Shown: one piece after another, positions 17,979 to 27,355 of the stretch
Layout of the letters: the number at the start of each line of letters is the position of its first letter
Position numbering within the stretch: position 1 is the first letter of the stretch
From: Candidatus Harpocratesius repetitus
Lineage (GTDB): Archaea > Asgardarchaeota > Lokiarchaeia > Sigyniarchaeales > Promethearchaeaceae
Assembly (NCBI GenBank): GCA_021498095.1
Contig: JAIZWK010000001.1
Location: 3,101,450-3,165,449, forward strand
Direction of reading: 5' to 3'
Length of the DNA: 64,000 bases
The notes under the pieces: model-generated
The model's input: the letters and a program-made list of their open reading frames with translations, nothing else
What the model was told of the DNA's origin: nothing
Database searches by the model: none
Translations under genes and position numbers: made by a program

Positions 17979-19217
17979 TCATAAATAAATATCATAACCC
18001 TTTTTTGTTTTTACTTTAGGTCTTTCTAACTGCACTATTTCCCGAAAACATTCACGCCATTTCTCCGGCATTTTTGGAATCCAAGACTCCACGTACTTCA
18101 GATACTCGACCCGCTCTCTGGTCCATTCCCGCTCATGTTTCCAAAAATTCTTCTTGCATGTTTCATATCTATCCTTATATTTTTCATATATTGCCTCAAT
18201 GCGCTTCTTTCGATTTATAGAAATATCCACACAATCCCAAAAAGGAAGGGGCAGATAGGTTAAATCAGGAATTTTCGGACAACGAATTATTTGAATGTAA
18301 ATACGCGGCTTGTAGGTTAATTCAATCGGTAGCTCTTCCATATCTTCCATATCATAAATTTCAAGATCTTCTAAATTTATGCAATAAGCCCAATTGGATG
18401 GAATCTTGAATGGGGGCTTTTCAGTGGTTTTTCCATCGGCAGAAATTTTATTAGCAGAAATTTGGTTAGGGTTGTATGCAAGCAAGTTTTCAAGAATTAT
18501 TTTTCTTAAATAAAAAGAGGATGAGAAATTAATATTCCAATCAATCAGATTAATCTTGTAAAAAGTAACTTCTTCTAAATATTGATAATTGGAACCATTG
18601 GTGGGTATAGTAAGCAGCTTAGGGCAAGAGGCAAGCCTCAAAGTTTTCAATTTGGGAGGCCAACCTGTGATATGCTCCAAATCGCAATGATTTAAGCTCA
18701 ATTTGGTGCAATTCTCGAATATAGAAAAATCTACAGATTTCTGCGGAAATTTGCATTCATAAAACGATAAAGAATTTATATGATTTATTCTAGGAATTTT
18801 GGAAAAATCAATGGTTTCGCGGTTAAAACCCCTTGGAATAAAGATAAGATCAACATGCTCGCTCTGAGAAAAATCAATATCCATGTTTTCTATATGTAGG
18901 CCGCGGACCACAAATTCTTTCAAAAATCGATACTGCGAAGGATCTTCAGGAATACGCTTCAAATTAGGGGATTTATATATATTAATTTTTTCAATTTTGG
19001 GCGGCCATGCTATAATTTCCTCCAAGTCGCACCCCCCGATAATTATTTCTCTTAAATCAATCAAATGAGAAAGATCTACCTTTTTTGGATTGAATCTGCA
19101 GCCGGTAAAATATCTTCTAAGGAATTTGCGATTATTTATAATTTTAGCGCTGTCTATTTCAATATTTTCGATGAATTCACCATCAAGTTGATCATGATGC
19201 ATTTTTTTATCCTTCAT
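17979..19217 (-). CDS. leucine-rich-repeat-like protein
   Basis: A 412-residue soluble protein of irregular leucine-rich repeats. Units such as LREIIIGGCDLEEIIAWPPKIE, INIYKSPNLKRIPEDPSQY, LSLNHCDLEHITGWPPKLK and LRLASCPKLLTIP recur about every 20-24 residues, with WPPKL marking turns. The last 75 residues are charged and Trp-rich (CKKNFWKHEREWTRERVEYLKYVESW), probably a helical cap. There is no signal peptide or membrane span. The likely role is protein-protein interaction; no partner is evident. The start could be M1 or M6 (MHHDQ). It is preceded by a long A-rich tract on its own strand. Confidence 0.7.
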   Translation of the reverse strand: MKDKKMHHDQLDGEFIENIEIDSAKIINNRKFLRRYFTGCRFNPKKVDLSHLIDLREIIIGGCDLEEIIAWPPKIEKINIYKSPNLKRIPEDPSQYRFLKEFVVRGLHIENMDIDFSQSEHVDLIFIPRGFNRETIDFSKIPRINHINSLSFYECKFPQKSVDFSIFENCTKLSLNHCDLEHITGWPPKLKTLRLASCPKLLTIPTNGSNYQYLEEVTFYKINLIDWNINFSSSFYLRKIILENLLAYNPNQISANKISADGKTTEKPPFKIPSNWAYCINLEDLEIYDMEDMEELPIELTYKPRIYIQIIRCPKIPDLTYLPLPFWDCVDISINRKKRIEAIYEKYKDRYETCKKNFWKHEREWTRERVEYLKYVESWIPKMPEKWRECFREIVQLERPKVKTKKGYDIYL

Positions 19218-19276
19218 TTCTATTTTTTTATTTTTTTATTTTTTTATTTTCGTTTTTTGTTTTTCTTTTTTTTTTG
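19218..19276. repeat. T/A homopolymer-rich tract upstream of LRR gene
   Basis: The plus strand is almost only T with A every 7-8 bases, so the coding strand is a run of AAAAAAAT units. It sits immediately before the LRR gene start. It may be a promoter-proximal flexible tract or simple slippage sequence. Confidence 0.7.
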
Positions 19277-19371
19277 ATATTGATTTGTGCTCCTTATTTT
19301 ATTACTTTCTCTATTTTCTCTATTTTCTTTTTTTTTAACTAAATAAATTAAAAAAACTACAGCAAAATAAA

Positions 19372-19424
19372 GGTTATGATGGTTATGATGGTTATAATGA
19401 CAATGATGGCATTGATGACTATGA
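19372..19424 (+). repeat. short GGTTATGAT minisatellite
   Basis: Three 9-base units (GGTTATGAT twice, then GGTTATAAT) are followed by decayed copies (GACAATGAT, GGCATTGAT, GACTATGAC). The array reaches the last two codons of the 776-residue ORF, which ends at 19419. Confidence 0.7.
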
Positions 19425-21749
19425 CGCTTCTACAAACGCCCTTAATTTGCTGATGAACGCCTCAAATTCCTGCATGAAAATGCGGTATTCAAGAATATTG
19501 ACCAAATCATCTGCATCAGAAAAGCCGTAAAGTGCCTTAAATTCTTCAATGTAGTAGGCACGGATATTCTCATAATTGGCTAAATAAGTGCGGTAGACTT
19601 TCTGCCGATTTTTTTGGAATGGGGCGACAGCAGGGTCAAGATCTGGTGTTTCAATTTTTTCAAGAATTTTCTTCTTAATTTCATCAAATTGAATATTGCC
19701 ATCTGCATCGAGAGTGGGGATCCAGTATGATTTATATTCTCCAATTACTCCAAATCTTTTTAAGAGATCTCCAAGATTTCTTTGTTCAAAACCATAATAA
19801 AGTGTTTTATAACGGTGGGCGATTCTCTCCTGTCTTAACCATTCAGCGCCTTTGATAATCACCTCTCGGACACTTAAACCAATATTCTGCGGGTCATTTC
19901 GCATTCTGAAAAAAAGCGGCTCCTGCTTAGGCGTTATTGAAATAAAATAATTACTAATTGAATCATCGTCATTATATTTGGCATTTGGATTATATTCAAT
20001 CCATTCAGGAAGATTTTCTTTATTATTAAAGAAATTCTTAAAACCTTCAGAAAATGCTGTAGGATTTGTATGTATATGGATTGTTGTGAGTTCATTTAAC
20101 AAATTGATTCCTGATCGCTCACATAAACTATTATAATAATCTTGTTTAGAACCTCCATCATACGAAAAGAAAAGAAATTCGGGTTGCACAAAAACAATTT
20201 TTCTGTTATTGCCCTCTTCGACAATTCTAATGGAATTACTAACGGTCAACCAATCCACCCTCTGCCAAATTAATCCATTGGGATTTTCTTTTATTTGGTC
20301 TTCAGCTGCACTTACTGAGTCGGTAAAAGTAACAAATTGATTTATGGTTGGATCCCAAAGCCCGTAGATTGTATACTGAGGCTCAAAAAGCGAAAATGGC
20401 AGCCGAACGCCGTCCTCGTAGGTAGCCACCATTGCGTATTTTTCGGTGCCGTCGGGCAGTCTAACGGTGAGCATGTCTGAAGTAATAAAAACTTCTGGTT
20501 TTGAATCCTGTCCTTTTAAAAACGGCTTTCCGTATTGAATGTACGAGGCTGATAAACTGGATTTTTTGGCACCAATAATCAGCTTTGCAGTATCTAAGGT
20601 GGTAGGCGGTACGTAGTGTTCCCATCCCTCTTCAGAATGCGCAAAATATTCGTCTCTAATTTTAGTTGCTTGTGTTTTCATTGAAAGTATGTTTTCAATA
20701 TCGCTGTGATAATCATCCATACTGGAAAATTTTGAAACGCAGTAGAGCCAAATCTGATGAATAAGTTCCATCTCGTGGAGTTGCGCTTGACCTTTAGTGT
20801 TTTCATAATTTATTAATTTAAATATATGCGATAAATGATGTTCACTTATAAATTCTGGTGATAGCGAAAAACCTAATTTTTGATTTAAGAATTTTGAAAT
20901 TGTATTTAATGGGTTTTTAATTGCTTTTAAAATAACAGAATTTTTATTTGATTCTCCTGTAAATTTGTGCATTTCATCCAAAAATTGGATTAATTCGCTA
21001 TATTTCTGTAAAACTTTATTATTATACTTTATGCTTAAACTATTCGTACTTCTCCTTTCATAATCGCTGATCCATTTAAAGTATTTTAGCTGCTTTTGTT
21101 CATAATATGAATTCCCTTTGAATAATCTCTCATATAAAATTTCCTCTAAATTGAATATATTTCCGCTTTCGTCGCAAACATGTATTGAATTATATTTAGT
21201 GTTTTCAAAGAAATGAGCCTTCCAAATTTCGCCCAAGCCGGAATGACCTTCATCATCTGTATATTGAGGAAAATCCTCCTGCACTTTATCAAGATCAAAA
21301 AGCAGATTCCTAAGATCTCTTCCAATTGAGGGAAAATATTTATTAATATATTTTAATCTACCAATAAAATCTGTAATTCTAGAATATCTTGTTTTTATTT
21401 GAGTTAAATCCTCAAGATTTTTAACATTCATTCTGCCGTATGCATAAAGGAGTGCGTTCAGTTCAATCCACCCTTTATTGAAATTAATTTCGCTGTACAT
21501 GGTGTTTGCAGAAGAGCTACCTGTTTTACTGGAATCGGCGACTGATTCAACGGGGTCATTTACCAATACTCTTACGGTGGCAGAATCTGGAAAACTTAAA
21601 GGTCGAACTACTATTCCATCTCCTAAATCCATATATTGAAAGAGCTGCTGAATTTTGAAGGAATTTAAGTAGTTAAAGGGAATTTTACCCTCTTTCGCTC
21701 CTGGCACATTTTCAAATCCTGCTGCTTTAAGCACTTCTTCAAGAGTCAT
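19419..21749 (-). CDS. unknown 776-residue protein
   Basis: I recognise no family. It opens with MTLEEVLKAAGFENVPGAKEG. A predicted mixed region (about 60-200) contains a compact FIGRLKYINKYFPSIGRDL helix, and a helical region follows (about 220-380). A beta-rich segment (about 405-560) holds IQYGKPFLKGQ, MLTVRLPDGTEKYAMVATYEDGVRLPF and IVFVQPEFLFFSYDGG. A charged helical C-terminus contains EWLRQERIAHRYKTLYYGF. There is no signal peptide, membrane span or obvious catalytic motif. The frame is open about 46 codons upstream of this ATG, with protein-like sequence (EAQGVDVNALIDVVVDPDLG) but no ATG, GTG or TTG. The gene may therefore be 5'-truncated or start further up through a lesion. The LRR gene follows on the same strand. 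Confidence 0.6.
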   Translation of the reverse strand: MTLEEVLKAAGFENVPGAKEGKIPFNYLNSFKIQQLFQYMDLGDGIVVRPLSFPDSATVRVLVNDPVESVADSSKTGSSSANTMYSEINFNKGWIELNALLYAYGRMNVKNLEDLTQIKTRYSRITDFIGRLKYINKYFPSIGRDLRNLLFDLDKVQEDFPQYTDDEGHSGLGEIWKAHFFENTKYNSIHVCDESGNIFNLEEILYERLFKGNSYYEQKQLKYFKWISDYERRSTNSLSIKYNNKVLQKYSELIQFLDEMHKFTGESNKNSVILKAIKNPLNTISKFLNQKLGFSLSPEFISEHHLSHIFKLINYENTKGQAQLHEMELIHQIWLYCVSKFSSMDDYHSDIENILSMKTQATKIRDEYFAHSEEGWEHYVPPTTLDTAKLIIGAKKSSLSASYIQYGKPFLKGQDSKPEVFITSDMLTVRLPDGTEKYAMVATYEDGVRLPFSLFEPQYTIYGLWDPTINQFVTFTDSVSAAEDQIKENPNGLIWQRVDWLTVSNSIRIVEEGNNRKIVFVQPEFLFFSYDGGSKQDYYNSLCERSGINLLNELTTIHIHTNPTAFSEGFKNFFNNKENLPEWIEYNPNAKYNDDDSISNYFISITPKQEPLFFRMRNDPQNIGLSVREVIIKGAEWLRQERIAHRYKTLYYGFEQRNLGDLLKRFGVIGEYKSYWIPTLDADGNIQFDEIKKKILEKIETPDLDPAVAPFQKNRQKVYRTYLANYENIRAYYIEEFKALYGFSDADDLVNILEYRIFMQEFEAFISKLRAFVEAS

Positions 21750-22051
21750 TCCTAAATCAGGATCAACTACAACGTCAATAAGTGCATTAACATCTACACC
21801 TTGAGCTTCAATCTGTTTGAAAATTTTGGTAAATTTAAGAATATATCTAATTGGTCCAATATAATAAGCGTGTTATTTGCTTTATGGGATATCAGGAGCT
21901 ATTGCAGTGGGCATCAAAGAGGTAAAAATTGTCAAAAAATGCTAAAAAAACATAATTTGGATACCTTATCTAACTCAAAGATTGTTGATCTATTAATTTC
22001 AAATATCATTATATTAATGGATGTTTTAATTGATATTTTTCAAAAAGTAAG
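21750..22051. other. gene-poor stretch, probable lost 5' end of the 776-residue ORF
   Basis: The first 138 bases continue the minus-strand frame of the 776-residue ORF up to a stop at about 21888. The rest shows only short spurious frames. No RNA gene or clear repeat was seen. Confidence 0.5.
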
Positions 22052-22240
22052 TTAAGACTTAATGCCATCAATTTTTTCCCGCTCTTTCTCCTCTCTATCA
22101 TAGCCTTTCGCCTGAAGCACTCTCAGTTGATACAATTTGCCCGAAAACGATGCAATCAACGCCATTAAATCCGTCACCAACTGTTCTTCTAAGATATAGG
22201 GCAATTTTATCGTTTTTTCGGCTGATTGTTGCGGATGTAA
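22052..22240 (-). pseudogene. internally deleted IS607-type serine recombinase remnant
   Basis: Reading minus, the piece contains QQSAEKTIKLPYI joined directly to EEQLVTDLMALIASFSGKLYQLRVLQAKGYDREEKERE. Both parts match the recombinase at 27479-28084, where they are separated by about 90 residues holding the catalytic serine domain. The C-terminal half is nearly identical at the DNA level to that copy. This is a deletion derivative with no catalytic core. The frame opens at 22285 but its first 16 residues do not match. Confidence 0.85.
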
Positions 22241-22318
22241 TGCGATAAATTTAGTAGTTTCAAAATTGATGAATGAAAAACTCAATAAAAAAGTCTAATT
22301 GTCAAAAAAATTTTTCCA

Positions 22319-22948
22319 TTATTCTTCTGTCTGAGGTAATTCAACATTTCCTTGCTGCAATCTCATATAATGACGCAACACAGCTTCACGGGCAGCAAAT
22401 ACAAATGCCCGCTTCACATTTACTCCTGTAATCGCAATTGTTTCATAAATTAAAACATTTGATAAGCGAGCAGCATTTAAAACCTCCCGAATTTTATCAA
22501 TTGGAGTTGGATTGGGTAAATCGCGCTTATTCGCCATAAGAACCAAGGGAACTTCAGCTATTCCATCTGCTCTTGGCATTACTTTCGTTCCGTAAAATTT
22601 AAGCAACTCTTTCAAACTATACAAATTTTCTTCCCACTGATCGCTAGAAGAATCCCACACAAAAATTATTGCATCTGCACCTTTCAAAACAGTTTTCCTT
22701 TGATATTTATGGCGACGCTGCCCTGCTACTGTATAGGTTTGGAAGACTACATTACTTACCCGAGCCACAACTCGGTCGAAGAATAATGTGCGTCCAGTAG
22801 GGTCTGTAATGCTTTGCAGTTTTCCACTGGCTAACCCTTCTTTTTCATATATCCATGCTAACGCACATGTCTTACCACCCATTGATGGGCCCCAGAATAC
22901 TAACTTAAATACAAGAGTATTATCAGAACGTCGTGAAGGCATATTCAT
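22319..22948 (-). CDS. MglA/Ras-like small GTPase
   Basis: A GTP-binding switch protein of about 209 residues. The P-loop is GPSMGGKT. Switch I is TDPTGRTLFFD, typical of the MglA/Arf-like prokaryotic branch. G3 is TVAGQRRHKYQRKT (Asp of DTAGQ replaced). G4 is NKRD, and EDSA-like G5 is replaced by ETIAITG. FVWDSSSDQWEENLYSLKELL matches MglA-type helices. The frame opens at a GTG at 23029; ATG 22948 gives the normal family length, and the extra 27 residues look unstructured. In bacteria MglA sets cell polarity; Asgard genomes are rich in such GTPases. No Longin/roadblock partner adjoins it here, but candidates lie at 32.6-34.5 kb. Confidence 0.85.
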   Translation of the reverse strand: MNMPSRRSDNTLVFKLVFWGPSMGGKTCALAWIYEKEGLASGKLQSITDPTGRTLFFDRVVARVSNVVFQTYTVAGQRRHKYQRKTVLKGADAIIFVWDSSSDQWEENLYSLKELLKFYGTKVMPRADGIAEVPLVLMANKRDLPNPTPIDKIREVLNAARLSNVLIYETIAITGVNVKRAFVFAAREAVLRHYMRLQQGNVELPQTEE

Positions 22949-23251
22949 CACAAATTTGTTCGGGGGGTTTTGGCTTAACCGAACATCTATTAATAAAAAT
23001 AGGGCATTGTGTCTTAAATGTTTTTTCACATAATTTATAAAAGAATTCTTAGTACTAAAAATTCAATACAACAGACAGCGTTGAATAACAATTGGAGTTA
23101 TCAAAACAATAATTCCATATTATGATAAAGCTTGAATAAATCAATTTTAATGAAAATTATAAAATGCTAAGAATTGTACTCCTAAAATCTTTTGAATAAT
23201 AAGAAATGAAAAAAAAGTAACATAAATTAAATAATGGCATAGGTAGAAATC

Positions 23252-24208
23252 ATGTCAACTGGAATAGAATTGATTAGCTTAACAAAAAAGTTCCCTGATT
23301 TAACCGCTGTTGATAACATAAATTTGAAAATCCGCAAAGGTCATTTATTTGGCTTTTTAGGACCAAATGGGGCAGGAAAGAGTACAACAATTAATATGCT
23401 TTCAACCGTACTTAAACCAACTTCAGGAACTGCAAATATTTTAGGATACGACTTAATTCATGATTCACAGAAAATTAAGTCATTAATTGGTGTTTGCCCG
23501 CAAGAAATAGTAATGTATGATTACCTTACAGCGCGTGAAAACATTGAACTGATTGCCAGACTCCATAAAATTCCAAAATCGGAATATAAAGAACATATTG
23601 ATGAACTATTAGGCAAAATGAAGCTATTAGATAGAGCAAATAGTCTTGTAAAGGGTTTTTCTGGTGGAATGAAGCGTCGAATTAATGTTTTAATGGCAGT
23701 AATCCATAATCCAGAAATAATTTTCTTTGATGAACCTACTGCAGGATTGGATCCTCAAAGTAGGCGTGTTGTATGGGATTTTATCAAAGACTTTGAGAAA
23801 GATAACAAAACTATAATCCTAACGACCCATAATATGGAGGAAGCAGATGATTTGTCCGATAATATCGCAATTATTGATCATGGTAAAATTATCGCAGAAG
23901 GATCACCTCAACAATTAAAGGGAGAACATGGGAAAGGTGATATAATTGAATTTCGTGTGTTCAATCACAGTTTGGAGGAAAGAGAGAAAATTGTTTCTTT
24001 CTTAAATGGGAATTCAGACATTTTATGGGCAAAATCCTTGGGAAAGGAAAGAATAGTTTTTAATGCATATGATGGATTAAGGAATATTTCTCATTTCTAT
24101 GAATTATTAGACCAGCAATTTAAAATAAAAATGCAAGATTTGGTTATTCGGCAAAATACATTAGAAGATGTCTTTATTGACCTTACAGGTCGAAATTTAC
24201 GAGATTAG
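23252..24208 (+). CDS. ABC exporter ATP-binding protein (DrrA-like)
   Basis: The nucleotide-binding subunit of an ABC-2 exporter, 318 residues. Walker A is GPNGAGKST near residue 39, the Q-loop region is GVCPQEIVMYDYLTARENI, the signature is FSGGMKRR, Walker B is IIFFDEPTAGLDPQS, and the switch His is TTHNMEE. The last 90 residues form the DrrA-type C-terminal domain (IEFRVFNHSLEEREK, ending DVFIDLTGRNLRD). The permease starts 14 bases downstream, forming a two-gene operon. Likely exports a drug, lipid or polysaccharide. Confidence 0.95.
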   Translation: MSTGIELISLTKKFPDLTAVDNINLKIRKGHLFGFLGPNGAGKSTTINMLSTVLKPTSGTANILGYDLIHDSQKIKSLIGVCPQEIVMYDYLTARENIELIARLHKIPKSEYKEHIDELLGKMKLLDRANSLVKGFSGGMKRRINVLMAVIHNPEIIFFDEPTAGLDPQSRRVVWDFIKDFEKDNKTIILTTHNMEEADDLSDNIAIIDHGKIIAEGSPQQLKGEHGKGDIIEFRVFNHSLEEREKIVSFLNGNSDILWAKSLGKERIVFNAYDGLRNISHFYELLDQQFKIKMQDLVIRQNTLEDVFIDLTGRNLRD

Positions 24209-24221
24209 GAGGAAAAGGCTA

Positions 24222-25553
24222 ATGAGGAACACAATAAAGAAAACAACAAAAAAAACAATGAAGAAAATAGTAAAGAATAATAAAGAGAATAAGAATATAT
24301 TACAATTTTTTCAACAATCATGGGCTTTAATTTCAAAATATCTAAAAATCACCTTCCGCGAAAAGGAGAATTGGTTTTGGATTTTCGGCTATCCACTTTT
24401 ATTTATGATCTTATTTTCAGTGGCATTTAACAACACCAATTCTCGATCTACCTACACAATTGCAATAATTAATCATGATGTTGAAGGATTAGATGATCCC
24501 ATGCATGATTTGGGAGGTAATGCATCTTTATATTTAATGGCTCTATTTGAAGAAAACACATCAATCAGTGAAACTTTTCATTATCAAAAAACATATCAAA
24601 ACGGGACATTATTGACAGAATCTGGTGCTTTGGAACTGGTCAATTCAGAAAAAATAGATGGCGTGGTAATTATCCCCAAAAATTTTTCAGAATCGATTAT
24701 TGGGAGTACTTGGTGGTATCCTTTGATAAAAAATGGAATAATACCTCCTAACTTGGATGATCAATTTGCTCAATTTATCATTGCGGTAAATAATACTAAT
24801 TATACTGCTGGAGAACCCCAACTTCAGATTCATACTGTTGCAGATACGGTAACTGGAGTAGTGATAACAAATATATTTGAAAGTATTGTAAATAACATTG
24901 TTCTTTCATATAACAATATAACAACGTTAAAAATAGAGCAGACAATTGGCCCAGATGATAGAAATCTTACATGGTTTGACATGTCGGCTCCAGGTATTAT
25001 TGCTGTGGCGGTGTTAGTAGGTATTTCAAGTGTAGGAACAATGTTTGCCTTTGAACGATCTACTGGAATGCTTAAACGACTTGATACAACCCCTGTTTCC
25101 CGATCTACCATCCTATTAAGTGGAGGAACAGCCCAACTTCTCTTTTCGGCGATCCAAATCTCGATTCTTTTAGCTTGCTTACCACTTTTTGGGGTAAATA
25201 CTGCACCTGGAGCTAATTGGTTTCTTGCATTTTTAATAATTATGGATTTAAGCTTAACATGCATCGGATTAGGTTTAATCTTGGCGAGTTTTGCTAAATC
25301 AACAAATGCTGCAGGTGGTCTCGCTTGGATTATCATACTACCCCTGCAATTTTTGGGTGGTGCATTTTTCCCAATGGATGGAATCATTCAAAAATTTGTA
25401 CCAACATATTACGCAATTCGAGCAATTAGATTGGTGCTGATATATGGTGCAAGCTGGATACATGTTTGGGAAGATCTGCTGATGGTATTCGCTTTCGGTG
25501 TGATTTCAACAATTATAGGAATCTTTATCTTTTCAAAAAAGAAGCAAATCTAA
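24222..25553 (+). CDS. ABC-2 type permease
   Basis: The membrane partner of the preceding ATPase. The frame opens at 24168, but ATG 24222 has an excellent ribosome site (TTAGGAGGAAAAGGCTA) and is chosen. The N-terminus is Lys-rich. One membrane span lies near residues 55-75 (IFGYPLLFMILFSVAFNN). A long extracytosolic domain with many Asn-x-Ser/Thr sites follows to about residue 260. A cluster of five spans follows, including LVGISSVGTMFAFERSTGMLKRLDTTPVSR, the typical ABC-2 coupling loop. FLGGAFFPMDGI is the usual ABC-2 C-terminal motif. Length 443 residues. Confidence 0.93.
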   Translation: MRNTIKKTTKKTMKKIVKNNKENKNILQFFQQSWALISKYLKITFREKENWFWIFGYPLLFMILFSVAFNNTNSRSTYTIAIINHDVEGLDDPMHDLGGNASLYLMALFEENTSISETFHYQKTYQNGTLLTESGALELVNSEKIDGVVIIPKNFSESIIGSTWWYPLIKNGIIPPNLDDQFAQFIIAVNNTNYTAGEPQLQIHTVADTVTGVVITNIFESIVNNIVLSYNNITTLKIEQTIGPDDRNLTWFDMSAPGIIAVAVLVGISSVGTMFAFERSTGMLKRLDTTPVSRSTILLSGGTAQLLFSAIQISILLACLPLFGVNTAPGANWFLAFLIIMDLSLTCIGLGLILASFAKSTNAAGGLAWIIILPLQFLGGAFFPMDGIIQKFVPTYYAIRAIRLVLIYGASWIHVWEDLLMVFAFGVISTIIGIFIFSKKKQI

Positions 25554-25935
25554 TTGATGATAGTATAGCATGAATTTTTTTTTACATTTTTATTTTTTGA
25601 TCACGTATTTTTTGCATTTTAGAAGATCTAAAAATCCAATTGGATATTAATTCAAGTAGCATATCCAAAACCATCAAAATCTCTGATATTTTTATTTTTG
25701 TATTATTTCTTGAGATAATATTAGAATAATCGAAGATGTGATTTCGAGTAATTCTAAAAGTGAAATTAGAAAAGGTCGTACGTTTAAATTTGTTCTACAT
25801 ATTCTCTATATGAAGAATACAACAGCAAAATTCACCAAAATGGGTATCTTTTTATATTTGAAATGATGATTTTTACCTAGGTTTAGTTAGATAAATATCT
25901 AGAGAAAGGTAATTTTCAAAGCAAGGCGAACTCAG
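25554..25935. other. 382-base intergenic region without a gene
   Basis: AT-rich, with a T-run after the permease stop (likely termination) and no protein-like frame. A TCGTACGTTTAAA motif at 25776-25788 is identical to one at 9003-9015. Nothing else recognisable. Confidence 0.6.
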
Positions 25936-27300
25936 ATGGTGAAACGATTGTATTTTCTTGATTATTTACGAGGATTGGCGATTATCGGGGTAGTTGTTAA
26001 TCATGCAATTGTTTATGGCATTATGTTGAATAATGAAAATGCTTTAACCTATTTACCTAAATCTCCATTAGTGATATTTGCTCCTTTTATGGTTTTTGCT
26101 ACTTGGACAGGATTATTTTCAATAATAAACGGCATTGGAATTAGTTACAATTTAATATATCGATTAGAACAAGGAATTCCATTAAAGAAAACTCTAAAAA
26201 GCCCCTTAATCCATAGTACAAGCATTTTAATTACTCATTTTGTTTTTCAAATTTTCTTTACTCGAAGAACTAAACCAATAATTGGAGAAGAACCATGGTT
26301 CTCAATCGGAACTGGTTCAATTTTAGAAAACAGCCTTCAACCTTTGAATTTACTTGTTATCTTTCGATCTGATGCATTAAGTAGTATTGCAATGAGTGGT
26401 TATTTTGCTTGTTTGGTAATTGGATTAATTTGGAGACAGAAAGAAAATATTACAAATACTAAAAGAACTATGAGAATTTTAATAGAAACTGCAGCTGTAT
26501 GGTTAGCAGTAAGTTCTTCATTATGGAATTTCATGTATTATCGTCTTTTTTTACCATGTTTATCACATGGAGGAATTTTTTATGGATTTGCTTTAATACT
26601 GTCATTAATTGCGCCTCACGGACATGGAATTTTACCATATGGAGCATATACAATAGTTGGGATACTATTTGGTTATGCATTAGCAATAAAAATCAGTATC
26701 AATCAATTAAAACAAACAGCAAAAAGATTTGCTTGGGGTTTGATAGGAACAGGAACTTTATTAATTCTATTTCATCTCTTAACAGTTCCTGATATCTCTC
26801 TTAATTTTTTCTTTTCGTTTATTGTGATTCCACCAGATTTATACATTCCTAATTTGGGATTGATGATTTTAACGATTCAATGGTTAATTGGTAAATTTGC
26901 CTTGAAAAACCAATCATCTCTGAATGAAAATACTATTGAGCAAATTGATTCACCTATTCTCAAAAAGACTAAATTTATTCGCGATATAGGTGTAATTACG
27001 CTTTCATTATATTGTTGGGAAAATATTTGGAGTGCTTCAATGCGAGTTTTGTTTATTAGAATATTTAGCTCAGTTCCTGCAGAACATGATGTATTAATGG
27101 AACATTTTTGGATACAATTGATATATTTAATATTTTACTGCCTTTCGTGGATAATTTTTATTTGGTTATGGAAAAAAGTAGATTATTTATTTGGAATGGA
27201 GTGGCTTGTAAAAACCATGGATCATTTGATGGGTAAACCCACTTTCACTACCAATACAACGCCAAAAGAAAAAACTTATCAACAGCAAAAAAGTTTTTGA
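25936..27300 (+). CDS. polytopic membrane acyltransferase (DUF1624/acyltransferase-3 type)
   Basis: A 454-residue integral membrane protein with about ten hydrophobic spans. The opening RLYFLDYLRGLAIIGVVVNHAI is the signature of the acyltransferase-3/heparan-N-acetyltransferase-like superfamily, where the Arg and His near helix 1 take part in acyl transfer. A second landmark is IGVITLSLYCWENIW, equivalent to the usual 'GR-S-L-Y--H' helix near the end. It may acylate a surface sugar or lipid. It stands alone. The stop TGA is part of a degenerate copy of the palindrome repeat described at 57746. A C-terminal fragment of a related enzyme lies at 46524. Confidence 0.75.
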   Translation: MVKRLYFLDYLRGLAIIGVVVNHAIVYGIMLNNENALTYLPKSPLVIFAPFMVFATWTGLFSIINGIGISYNLIYRLEQGIPLKKTLKSPLIHSTSILITHFVFQIFFTRRTKPIIGEEPWFSIGTGSILENSLQPLNLLVIFRSDALSSIAMSGYFACLVIGLIWRQKENITNTKRTMRILIETAAVWLAVSSSLWNFMYYRLFLPCLSHGGIFYGFALILSLIAPHGHGILPYGAYTIVGILFGYALAIKISINQLKQTAKRFAWGLIGTGTLLILFHLLTVPDISLNFFFSFIVIPPDLYIPNLGLMILTIQWLIGKFALKNQSSLNENTIEQIDSPILKKTKFIRDIGVITLSLYCWENIWSASMRVLFIRIFSSVPAEHDVLMEHFWIQLIYLIFYCLSWIIFIWLWKKVDYLFGMEWLVKTMDHLMGKPTFTTNTTPKEKTYQQQKSF

Positions 27301-27325
27301 TCAAACTTGATCACCCATCATTGAA
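27299..27325 (-). repeat. degenerate half copy of the double-palindrome repeat
   Basis: GATCAAACTTGATCA followed by CCCATCA matches the first palindrome and next bases of the copy at 57761 (GATCAAACTTGATCAACCAG), but the second palindrome is absent. It lies 30 bases upstream of the IS607 recombinase. Confidence 0.45.
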
Positions 27326-27355
27326 TTTATTTAGATATTCTTCAAATTTAATTTT

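Noticed and set aside
19419..21749. 776-residue ORF as a Cas-type or TnpB-type protein
   Set aside because: No RuvC, HNH or HEPN motif was found in it.
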